From Sulfuriroseicoccus oceanibius (GTDB taxonomy: Bacteria > Verrucomicrobiota > Verrucomicrobiia > Verrucomicrobiales > SLCJ01): a DNA stretch of 64,000 nucleotides. The DNA lies in contig NZ_CP066776.1 in the NCBI RefSeq assembly GCF_010681825.2, forward strand, positions 1,736,001 through 1,800,000, in the 5' to 3' direction. A model generated the notes under the pieces. The model made no database searches. It worked only from the letters and a program-made list of their open reading frames with translations, and had not been told where the DNA came from. This document shows, in pieces, positions 57,611 through 64,000 of the stretch; position 1 is the first letter of the stretch, and each line of letters opens with the position of its first letter. The translations under genes were made by a program, and so were the position numbers.

Positions 57611-57903
57611 GTTTGCGAGGGCGAGCGAGCAATACGCGACGGTGGGGCAGTTGGGATTACGTGAGTTCCCCCGAACTTGGTCGAACCGGATGGTAGAATT
57701 TACCGATTTTTTTGGCAGGGCTGCATCTTGGACCTTCCGAGCGAAGATGCTGCACGCAAACCCATCGACACATGGCCTGTGGGTACTGCCTATCACGAGC
57801 CCCATTCAATGCCCCTAGTTTTGGTGGAGAAAAAAAACAGCTTCTTTGCGTAAGAGTAGATTCTGCGATGACGTTTGGTCGACACCTTTAGCAGTTAGAA
57901 ATC

Positions 57904-59391
57904 ATGTCAGATAAATCCCGATCGCACGACGGTAAGAGCTTGCCAACCCAGTTTGAGCTGTCCCAGCTAGCAGCGTTAGTGGCAGACAAATCGATATTTA
58001 CTCAGGCTGATTTTAGGGGGGATTTTAACGCAGTCGAAGCAGTGAGGCGCGCAATGAACGTCTGGCGGGCTGCTGGCGAGGAACTCCATCGTCAGCATGA
58101 GCCTCAACCTGTAAGGAGCAAGCCATCCCACCGGGATCTCACTGATCAAGAGAAGAATGTCGCAAAGGAATTTGCGGTGAATGGTGAATCTCGCTCGTTC
58201 CATGGTTGGTCGGGTGGTGGCTTGGCTGAGAATGACCCGCAATTGAGGGTGAGTTTCGCTGACTTTCGCAAAGAAGCGACTGGGCTAAAGAATGCGACAC
58301 AGCAGTTGAAGTCCGTTTGTCAATGGTGGTGGGACCAGAATATTGGAGGTGAAACTGGCGATGATTTATTCGATCCGAATAATCTCGAGTTTTGCATCAA
58401 TCGGGAAGATAAAGGTTACCTGTCGGCCCTAAAGACAAAGATTCGTCGATTAGAATCGAAGCTGAAAGGGAGCACTGAGCTGGACAAGGGAGCGGAGCTG
58501 GACAAGGGAGCGGAGCTGGATAAGGGAGCTGAGCTGGATAAGGGAGCTGAGCTGGATAAGGAGGCTGAGCTGGATAAGGGGGCTGAGCTGGACAAGGGGG
58601 CTGAGCTGGACAAGGGGGCTGAGCTGGATAAGGGAGCTGAGCTGGATAAGGGAGCTGAGCTGGATAAGGAGGCTGAGCTGGATAAGGGGGCTGAGCTGGA
58701 CAAGGGGGCTGAGCTGGACAAGGGGGCTGAGCTGGATAAGGGGGCTGAGCTGGATAAGGGAGCTGAGCTGGGTAAGGGAGCTGAGCTGGATAAGGGAGCT
58801 GAGCTGGACAAGGGGGCTGAGCTGGACAAGGGGGCTGAGCTGGATAAGGGGGCTGAGCTGGATAAGGGAGCTGAGCTGGACAAGGGGGCTGAGCTGGATA
58901 AGGGAGCTGAGCTGGATAGGGGGGCTGAGCTGGACAAGGGGGCTGAGCTGGACAAGGGGGCTGAGCTGGATAAGGGGGCTGAGCTGGATAAGGGGGCTGA
59001 GCTGGATAAGGGGGCTGAGCTGGATAAGGGGGCTGAGCTGGATAAGGGGGCTGAGCTGGATAAGGGGGCTGACCAGGACAATGGTGCTGCGACTATCACA
59101 AAGCTTGAGAGGATCTGGCTTGAATTTCAATTGGCTGAAGCACAGAGGGAGCTATTATCCTACGAGCCGACTGAGAAGGGAACCATTGAGGAGGCCGATG
59201 CGAGGCTGGTGAAAGCTCGGGCAGCTCATTCACAAGCTGAATGGGCGCGTCTTTGGAGTGATGAAGAGGAACAGCAGATGCTCAAGAATGCGTGCCAAAA
59301 TTGGTGGGGCGAAGGCGGAAAAACAGCGGCTGAGGCTACCAAGTATTTGTGTCGGTACCGGTTGTGGAAGTCGCTCGGCGGGCAATTGTAG
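57904..59391 (+). CDS. Large repeat protein with 33 hexapeptide repeats
   Basis: A 495-aa protein of no known family. Residues 1-191 are polar and contain a LKSVCQWWWDQNIGG segment; residues 192-389 are 33 copies of the hexapeptide ELDKGA (variants ELDKEA, ELGKGA, ELDRGA), then one degenerate copy; the C-terminus (396-495) has another related segment, LKNACQNWWGEGG, which looks like a copy of the N-terminal one. No signal peptide or membrane helix. It is the first gene of the element and its repeat-rich, charged middle is probably extended or helical. Confidence 0.8.
   Translation: MSDKSRSHDGKSLPTQFELSQLAALVADKSIFTQADFRGDFNAVEAVRRAMNVWRAAGEELHRQHEPQPVRSKPSHRDLTDQEKNVAKEFAVNGESRSFHGWSGGGLAENDPQLRVSFADFRKEATGLKNATQQLKSVCQWWWDQNIGGETGDDLFDPNNLEFCINREDKGYLSALKTKIRRLESKLKGSTELDKGAELDKGAELDKGAELDKGAELDKEAELDKGAELDKGAELDKGAELDKGAELDKGAELDKEAELDKGAELDKGAELDKGAELDKGAELDKGAELGKGAELDKGAELDKGAELDKGAELDKGAELDKGAELDKGAELDKGAELDRGAELDKGAELDKGAELDKGAELDKGAELDKGAELDKGAELDKGAELDKGADQDNGAATITKLERIWLEFQLAEAQRELLSYEPTEKGTIEEADARLVKARAAHSQAEWARLWSDEEEQQMLKNACQNWWGEGGKTAAEATKYLCRYRLWKSLGGQL
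58477..59070 (+). repeat. 33 x 18-bp in-frame tandem repeat
   Basis: Exactly 33 units of 18 bp, typical form GAGCTGGATAAGGGGGCT, with GAT/GAC and GGA/GGG/GAG variants. Units 3-8 (58513-58620) and 9-14 (58621-58728) are identical over 108 bp, showing a block duplication. A degenerate unit follows at 59071-59088. Confidence 0.97.
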
Positions 59392-59966
59392 GGATTGATC
59401 AAGTGGGCGGGCAATGCCTCGTCTCTTCTGGGGGACGCTACAGGATGATGTGTTGTCATCTGCTGGCGTTGAGTCGTGTCGACAGCTGAATAGGTCAGTC
59501 GTAGTCCCTCATATCGATGGCGTGATAGATCGCCTGAAGAGGTGGAGGCTCAGCATGATGGAACGCTCGGCTATGAATGATCTAGCCTAACTGGTTGGAT
59601 TGTGGGTGATCTCTGACCCGGCTCAGGTCAGAGTGAGCTTCCCCCGATTTAGTCCTGATCGCTGGTGAGCGAGGCTACTCGTTGGTCGCGGCGGCGGAAA
59701 CGTGAGGCTGATTAGTGTTGATCGAATTTTTTCTCAAAAAAAAATGATTTTATCGGACTGGGGGACGTGGTGGTGATTGTTCCGGCAGATGCCTCGTTCG
59801 TTTCAATGTAGCTCCAGTTCGTGAGGCGTACCTTTCAATCCGAGGCTGGAGTTGCGCTTAATCTTTCAATTTCCGGGTTGAAGCTTACAGCCTGTGTCTT
59901 TTGTATCTGCTTGGTGCAGAGTGGGTTGGGTTGACTGTCTGGTGTGTTTCGGTGATGGGTAGATCC
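59392..59966. other. 575-bp gene-free stretch, with one perfect hairpin
   Basis: No reading frame is convincing. A hairpin with 8-bp stem CTCTGACC/GGTCAGAG lies at 59609-59631, and an A/T run (GAATTTTTTCTCAAAAAAAAA) at about 59729-59750. It probably holds the promoter of the excisionase-like gene; I cannot place it exactly. Confidence 0.55.
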
Positions 59967-60161
59967 ATGAAGCAACTACCACAGATCACGAAACATGACG
60001 AATCGCTCATCACGACCCGCGAACTTGCCCGAAGGCTAAAGGTCACTGAGCGGACCATTGAGAACTGGCGCAGGGATGGGCGGATCCCTGCGCTGAAGAT
60101 TGGTCGTGCCGTGCGGTTCCTGTGGAGTGATGTGATCGACGCTCTCAAGTCACCCGAATAA
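59967..60161 (+). CDS. Excisionase/AlpA-like helix-turn-helix protein
   Basis: A 64-aa DNA-binding protein of the excisionase (MerR/AlpA, HTH_17) type: LITTRELARRLKVTERTIENWRRDGRIPALKIGRAVRFLWSDVIDAL over residues 13-59, in pieces ITTRELARRLKVTERTI and IPALKIGRAVRFLWSDV. Such proteins direct excision or control gene expression in integrated elements. Starts at 59955 or 59901 are possible; 59967 gives the shortest conserved form. Confidence 0.85.
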   Translation: MKQLPQITKHDESLITTRELARRLKVTERTIENWRRDGRIPALKIGRAVRFLWSDVIDALKSPE

Positions 60162-60289
60162 CCCCGACATAAACGGAGGAAGGTGTCTGAGCTCTGGTCA
60201 TCGGGGTGACTACGCGGGGTGGAATTTCGCCCAACGCGTCGAGAAACGGTGACATCTGGCCCAGCCCCCTCACAACCAAACCCATAGAT

Positions 60290-60547
60290 ATGACTAGCCA
60301 TACTACAGAGTCCACACTGATGGATCAAAGCCATAGAGGGATGCTTGAGGCGCTCTGCGCCGCAGGTATCGAAGTGCTGAATTACGGAAGCCTGATCCTG
60401 ATTGACTGCCCGAATCCCGACCATGTGGAGGGATACCCGTGTTGCGCGTACTTGAGTGGAACATCTCAATTCCACTGCGGTATCTGCGGCTGGAGCGGAC
60501 AGCTCTCTGACGTGCTCGAACAAGTCAATGTAGACCAGAAGAAATAG
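60290..60547 (+). CDS. Small CHC2-like zinc-finger protein
   Basis: An 85-aa protein whose core, LIDCPNPDHVEGYPCCAYLSG and FHCGICGWSGQLSDVLE, looks like a CHC2/DnaG-type zinc ribbon: the first half has C-P-x3-H, the second CGIC and a G-W-S-G turn. The same layout occurs at the N-terminus of the following primase gene, so the two zinc-binding proteins are neighbours. It may assist the primase on DNA. A longer frame from 60206 is open but has no supporting sequence. Confidence 0.68.
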   Translation: MTSHTTESTLMDQSHRGMLEALCAAGIEVLNYGSLILIDCPNPDHVEGYPCCAYLSGTSQFHCGICGWSGQLSDVLEQVNVDQKK

Positions 60548-60659
60548 AAACCCACGGTCGAATGGCTCGAGTCGTGGGCATCTACGTTAACGAATTTTGC
60601 AGGTCCGTTAACGATGATGATAAGCGACTTGAGTCATTCGGTCAAACGAATGCAACAAG

Positions 60660-61802
60660 ATGAAGATTTCAGATGCGGCGGATCGTCGCAAGGAAACAAT
60701 CAAGAGTAGGGTCCGCGATGTGCTCGATGCACTCAGGATTGAAACCCACGACCGTGGGGCATATGTGATGTTCCGGTGCCCCTGCCTCGAGCACGATGAC
60801 AACACCCCTAGTGCGGTCTTGTACCGGAATGCGCAGTACGTCGAGTGCTTCGGCTGTGGGTGGAGGGGAGATGCCTTGGACGTCATTGCCTTGAAGCGGG
60901 GGTTGGATGTTCAAGTCGAGTTCCCGGAAGTCCTTGATGAGGGGGCGCAGCTCCTGGACTTGCCAAGTTCACCTCGTGATTCAGGGGCGATTAGCTCCAA
61001 AGATCGGGAGACGAAGCGTAAAGAGCGCAGAGCTAAGAAGGAGCATCGCCAGAGGGCGATCGAGCGCGCCAAGCAGGAAGTCGACCGCATCATTGAAGCC
61101 TCCGGCGATAGCAATCTTTCGTATGACGAAATGGCGAAGGCTCTGGTCGATGCGTCTCCGATTCCGGTTCCTGATTCGGAAGCATCAGAATCAGCAGCTC
61201 ATCTGATGGTTCGGACTCTCTTCGCCGGTAAACGGATTTGGCTTGGGCGTTTTTCTTCTGATGGAATTCCCAAAGGGAGGATTGTCGACGTGACGGAAGA
61301 CTCTTTGGTGTGTGAGCTCCAGGCAGCAAAAGCCAAAGGAAACGACCTGCGTCTGACTCCGAGCACTTACCTGTGTATGCAAGATCACCGTCGTGGAGAG
61401 AATGTGCATGAGCAGTGCTATGCGGTGCTGGAAATGGACGAGCTTCGGGGGCGTAAGCCTGAATCGGCCGATGAGATTGAGGAGCTGAAGTGTCGTTGCT
61501 TGATCTTGATCAAGTGGTTGACCGAGCACGGAGTGATCAGGCCGGTCGCCGTAGTGGATACTGGCAATAAGTCACTTCATGTGTGGATCGAGGCTCCCTC
61601 TGAGGATCGTGCGCAGGACGTGCTCGATCAAGTTGATGCGATGGGCTTCGACTTGAGGTCTTACAAAAACAAGGTCGGACCGTTCCGCTTGCCGGGCTGT
61701 GTTCATAGCGAGACCAAGCGTGAGGCTCGGTTGCTATGGCTAGCCCCCCCTTCGGGAGGCACGGAGGCAGTTGAGACAGGTAGCACTTGTGAGAACCAGT
61801 AA
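60660..61802 (+). CDS. CHC2 zinc-finger primase with AEP-like motifs
   Basis: A 380-aa protein. Residues 40-66 form a CHC2 zinc finger (C42-x2-H45, TPS, C63-x2-C66), the DNA-binding part of primases. A basic linker follows to about 150. The C-terminal part lacks a TOPRIM but shows archaeo-eukaryotic-primase-like motifs: hhExDE (E258, D260, E261), N-K-S-L-H (303-307), and FRLPG (R343-G346). I read it as the replicative primase (or primase-polymerase) of the element. The next gene starts 15 bp later. Confidence 0.75.
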   Translation: MKISDAADRRKETIKSRVRDVLDALRIETHDRGAYVMFRCPCLEHDDNTPSAVLYRNAQYVECFGCGWRGDALDVIALKRGLDVQVEFPEVLDEGAQLLDLPSSPRDSGAISSKDRETKRKERRAKKEHRQRAIERAKQEVDRIIEASGDSNLSYDEMAKALVDASPIPVPDSEASESAAHLMVRTLFAGKRIWLGRFSSDGIPKGRIVDVTEDSLVCELQAAKAKGNDLRLTPSTYLCMQDHRRGENVHEQCYAVLEMDELRGRKPESADEIEELKCRCLILIKWLTEHGVIRPVAVVDTGNKSLHVWIEAPSEDRAQDVLDQVDAMGFDLRSYKNKVGPFRLPGCVHSETKREARLLWLAPPSGGTEAVETGSTCENQ

Positions 61803-61817
61803 CAGGGAGGTAGAAGT

Positions 61818-63320
61818 ATGCTGAATATTACATGTTTTCCAGATGCTCCAAGCGCAGAGAACCCGTTGCTGAGAATTCTGCGCGCACCGATGCCTGCGTC
61901 CGCCGAGCTCCCGGAAAGGGGCTCTGGATCCGGTTCGCCCGATCTGACAGAGGAGGAGCTTGAGGCGATCCGCCGGGCATCCTATGACAAAGCGAATACC
62001 TATTACAATGGAGAGACCCAGCAGTTCTATGTTCGGGTCTCCGGCGATAGGTATCAAGTGCGCTCGGAGAGGGAGCTCAGGCGCTTTATGGAGGCCTCGG
62101 GAGTTGTCGGTAAGGAGGCTCAAAATAGCGATCTGGTGGATATCCAGCTGACGCATCGAGTTGAATATGCTCACCCATTGAGCGGGCATGATGCCGGAGT
62201 GGTGGACCTAGGGAATACCAAATTGCTGATCACTAATTCGCCGCCTCGGATCGTGCCTCAAGCGGGTGATTGGCCGACCATACATGGCTTTTTGCGCGCT
62301 CTCTTCGGTGCGGAGGATCAGGTTCAGGTCTTCAAGCAATGGCTGAAGCTTGGCTATGAGCTCATCCACTGTGGTGGTGGGCAGAAGCAGAGCCAGCTGT
62401 TGTGTTTGATTGGTGCCGCCGGCTGTGGGAAGTCCCAGTTGTCCCGACACATTATCGGGCCTGTTCTTGGCCGATCAGGCTCCGGAGTAGAGTTGTATTC
62501 CAACACCGATTTCAATGCTTCTGTGTTCGCCCTTGAGCTCCTCGAGTTGGACGACGTTCCAATCGGCCGGGGATTGGGAGGTCGCGATAGGTTCATGGCC
62601 CAGACCAAAGAGGCTTTGGTTGCCAACAGTCTTTTTTGCAACCCCAAGGGGGTGAATGGTTACCAGGTTTCCCCAAAGTGGCGGCTGGTCATGATGATGA
62701 ATGATGACCCTGAGCTGCTTGAGGAATTCCCGCTCAATGTTTCTGGGTGGGATGACAAGGTGATCATGCATCGCTGCCAGGACGCCAGCCAGCTTCTCGG
62801 ATCGTCAACTGATGAGATGGCGAGGTTTGATGAAGCGGTGAGGAGGGAGTTGCCAGCCTTCATTCATCATCTCGTTAACTGGGAGTGTGACCCATGCTAT
62901 CGGAGTTCTCCGGGTGAAGGTACTCGCTTTGGGGTCGATTCCTATAAGCATCCCGCATTGGTGCGCGAAGTCTTCGAGAACAGCAAAGAGGCGCAGATGG
63001 AGCAGCTTCTGATCATCGCTCACAGAAACCGAGTGGTGAGAGATGCGCTGAAATCAGACGGGCAGGCAGATCCGACAGCAAGCTACTGGTGGAATCATTC
63101 CGACTTTCGCTCATGCATGGACCACTCTGACCGGGAAAGAGCCGATAGGCTGGTGCCAGATCCTCAACGGTTTGGCACGATGATGGCGAGGCTGAGTCGT
63201 TCATCCGAGTTGCAGGGGCGACTTGAGAGACGTCATGGCAACCGGCGGAACGAGTGGGAGTTTACCCCGAATCTAGTGCAGGGAGTCTTACCTGAGACGG
63301 ACCCATCTACCGGAAGTTAG
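61818..63320 (+). CDS. SF3-type helicase / phage-plasmid primase-family ATPase
   Basis: A 500-aa protein. The ATPase core shows GAAGCGKS (Walker A, residues 199-206) and ALELLELDDVP (Walker B, about 239-249), then KWRLVMMMNDDPE and a GWDDKVIM loop as in superfamily 3 (D5/DUF5906-like) replicative helicases. The N-terminal ~150 residues are of unknown type. Starting 15 bp behind the primase, it would unwind the element's origin. The iteron cluster begins at its stop codon. Confidence 0.82.
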   Translation: MLNITCFPDAPSAENPLLRILRAPMPASAELPERGSGSGSPDLTEEELEAIRRASYDKANTYYNGETQQFYVRVSGDRYQVRSERELRRFMEASGVVGKEAQNSDLVDIQLTHRVEYAHPLSGHDAGVVDLGNTKLLITNSPPRIVPQAGDWPTIHGFLRALFGAEDQVQVFKQWLKLGYELIHCGGGQKQSQLLCLIGAAGCGKSQLSRHIIGPVLGRSGSGVELYSNTDFNASVFALELLELDDVPIGRGLGGRDRFMAQTKEALVANSLFCNPKGVNGYQVSPKWRLVMMMNDDPELLEEFPLNVSGWDDKVIMHRCQDASQLLGSSTDEMARFDEAVRRELPAFIHHLVNWECDPCYRSSPGEGTRFGVDSYKHPALVREVFENSKEAQMEQLLIIAHRNRVVRDALKSDGQADPTASYWWNHSDFRSCMDHSDRERADRLVPDPQRFGTMMARLSRSSELQGRLERRHGNRRNEWEFTPNLVQGVLPETDPSTGS

Positions 63321-63596
63321 TGGAGGCGTGGAAGCAGAGTGGAGGCTTGGGAGATTGAGCTTCCACTCTGCAATTCATTTATGTTGAGGCGTTTGTCGTG
63401 AATGGTGGAGGTGTGGATCCTGAATCAAAGAGTTGGGTGAGTTTGCCTGGGTACAAGAGGAACTCTTAAAAGTGTGTATGAATCCCATATCTAGCGTCCA
63501 CGCTTCCACTAATTGCTTTTGCCCCACAACTTTTCAGGGATGCAGCGTGGAAGCTGGCTGAATCGAAAGCCTCCACCGTTGGCAAAAAGTCTCCAC
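63320..63596. other. Iteron-like cluster: candidate origin of the element
   Basis: Eleven copies of GTGGA or its reverse complement lie in 277 bp, at 63320, 63328, 63339, 63362(r), 63405, 63413, 63497(r), 63505(r), 63547, 63572(r) and 63592(r); a random sequence would have about 0.5. Seven of the eleven extend to GTGGARGC. A stem at 63334-63371 (GCAGAGTGGAGGCT/AGCTTCCACTCTGC, one mismatch) joins two of them. Position right after primase and helicase supports an origin of replication. Confidence 0.65.
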
Positions 63597-63615
63597 TTTA
63601 AGGGCGGGCGATGAC

Positions 63616-63990
63616 TCAGACCATCTTGTTGAGGAACGGAAATTCCCCGAAGTAATCGGCTTTACCCAGGATCCTGCGATCGATCGGGTGTGATTGCATC
63701 AATGAGTCGAATCGCTGAGGGTAGAGCAGTCGGTAGTTCTGCAGCCAGAGAGGTGCAGGCATCCCTTGCTCCTCATAGTCAACGCAGCCTTGTATGTCTG
63801 CCTGTGACGGTCGATTGAACCAATCCAGCAGTTCGCGTGATGAGGGGATCTCCCCGGGATGTGTCCAGATCTTGTTGGCCCACATCAGCTTTTCGAGCGG
63901 GGTTTCCTCGAATTTGGTGGCAAAGTCGCTATTGAGGACGAAGAGCCTGCAAAACGATTCGATTGCCCGATACTGAGCGTCTTTCACCAT
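63616..63990 (-). CDS. Unknown protein of the element, N-terminus may lie outside window
   Basis: A 124-aa frame on the minus strand with no recognised family; aromatic-rich, with LLDWFNRPSQADIQGCVDY and LWLQNYRLLYPQRFDSLM. No membrane helix or signal peptide. The first Met is at 63990 but the frame stays open to the window edge, so the true start could be further on. It converges on the helicase gene across the iteron cluster. Confidence 0.6.
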   Translation of the reverse strand: MVKDAQYRAIESFCRLFVLNSDFATKFEETPLEKLMWANKIWTHPGEIPSSRELLDWFNRPSQADIQGCVDYEEQGMPAPLWLQNYRLLYPQRFDSLMQSHPIDRRILGKADYFGEFPFLNKMV

Positions 63991-64000
63991 CCGACTGCAA

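Larger units (their letters stand above)
57471..64000. mobile_element. Left part of an element integrated at tRNA-Arg(CCG), right end not seen
   Basis: Downstream of the tRNA, gene content switches from housekeeping to an excisionase-like HTH protein, zinc-finger primase, SF3-like helicase, a highly repetitive protein and unknown genes. The base composition is also visibly less GC-rich than the core. The tRNA 3' end would be attL. No integrase, capsid or portal gene is seen in the 6.5 kb shown, so it could be an integrative element, a phage satellite or a defective phage. Right border and attR lie beyond the window. Confidence 0.65.

Noticed and set aside
57608-57805. 65-codon minus-strand frame ending in AYCSLALAN
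   Set aside because: No start signal, no family and no normal amino-acid pattern; it overlaps only non-coding flanking DNA of the tRNA and could be a gene remnant, but I cannot support it.
58477-59070. CRISPR array
   Set aside because: Units are directly joined, without spacers, and are in frame within a protein.
58416-59130. Two long minus-strand frames rich in Ser-Ala-Pro or Ile-Gln-Leu-Ser repeats
   Set aside because: They are the shadow of the 18-bp array: any repeat length divisible by three keeps all frames open. They have no ribosome binding site or normal protein sequence.

Overview
The window reads as a chromosomal segment of a GC-rich bacterium of the phylum Verrucomicrobiota (order Verrucomicrobiales-like). 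The main evidence is four genes with the short PEP-CTERM tail ending in a Gly-Leu-rich helix and an RRRK basic tip, an ECF sigma factor and FecR/LamG pair of the Planctomycetes-Verrucomicrobia type, a K+-dependent membrane pyrophosphatase, monomeric NADP-isocitrate dehydrogenase, and many dispersed palindromes and simple-sequence hairpins between genes. No rRNA genes, insertion sequences or CRISPR arrays are visible.

Layout. 1-5.5 kb: GT-C glycosyltransferase, acyltransferase 3, RibBA, and a XylR-like AraC regulator. 5.7-11.1 kb: a complete TonB2-type energy-transducing operon (DUF3450-like, TtpC-like ExbB, ExbB, ExbD, TonB, TPR), interrupted by a 42-codon repeat-derived ORF; a pentaheme cytochrome c follows. 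13.4-16.8 kb: a four-helix-bundle protein beside ATCGAT-type hairpins, arginine decarboxylase and a SMUG1-like uracil-DNA glycosylase. 17.0-22.8 kb: four PEP-CTERM exported proteins, each with its own strong terminator, then an ECF sigma factor and its FecR/LamG partner. 22.9-37.7 kb: Trm112-like protein, NlpC/P60 lipoprotein, GT-C glycosyltransferase, an intergenic region with DnaA-box-like repeats, isocitrate dehydrogenase, two small lipoproteins, a SAF-domain oxidoreductase, membrane pyrophosphatase, TatA and HrpB. 38.1-47.5 kb: an envelope-heavy region with GT2, a degenerate and an intact DegP-like protease in tandem, YchF, two paralogous proteins joining a TonB-like membrane anchor to a PA14-like domain, and a further trypsin-like protease. 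47.6-57.3 kb: TcdA, a short PgpH-like HD phosphodiesterase, YbeY, an unknown protein, ClpS plus a DUF2017-like partner, a PrsW-like protease, three envelope proteins and a UvrD/PcrA helicase.

57.4-64.0 kb: a tRNA-Arg(CCG) gene is followed immediately by short direct and inverted repeats and then by what looks like one end of an integrated replicating element. It carries a large acidic/basic protein with 33 exact-length 18-bp repeats, an excisionase-type HTH protein, a small zinc-finger protein, a CHC2-zinc-finger primase with apparent archaeo-eukaryotic-primase motifs, an SF3-type helicase/ATPase, and directly after it 11 copies of GTGGA (consensus GTGGARGC) in about 280 bp, which I read as an iteron-type origin. 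The other end and any integrase lie outside the window. This element, especially the pairing of primase-helicase with the iteron cluster and the repeat protein, is the part most likely to be undescribed.
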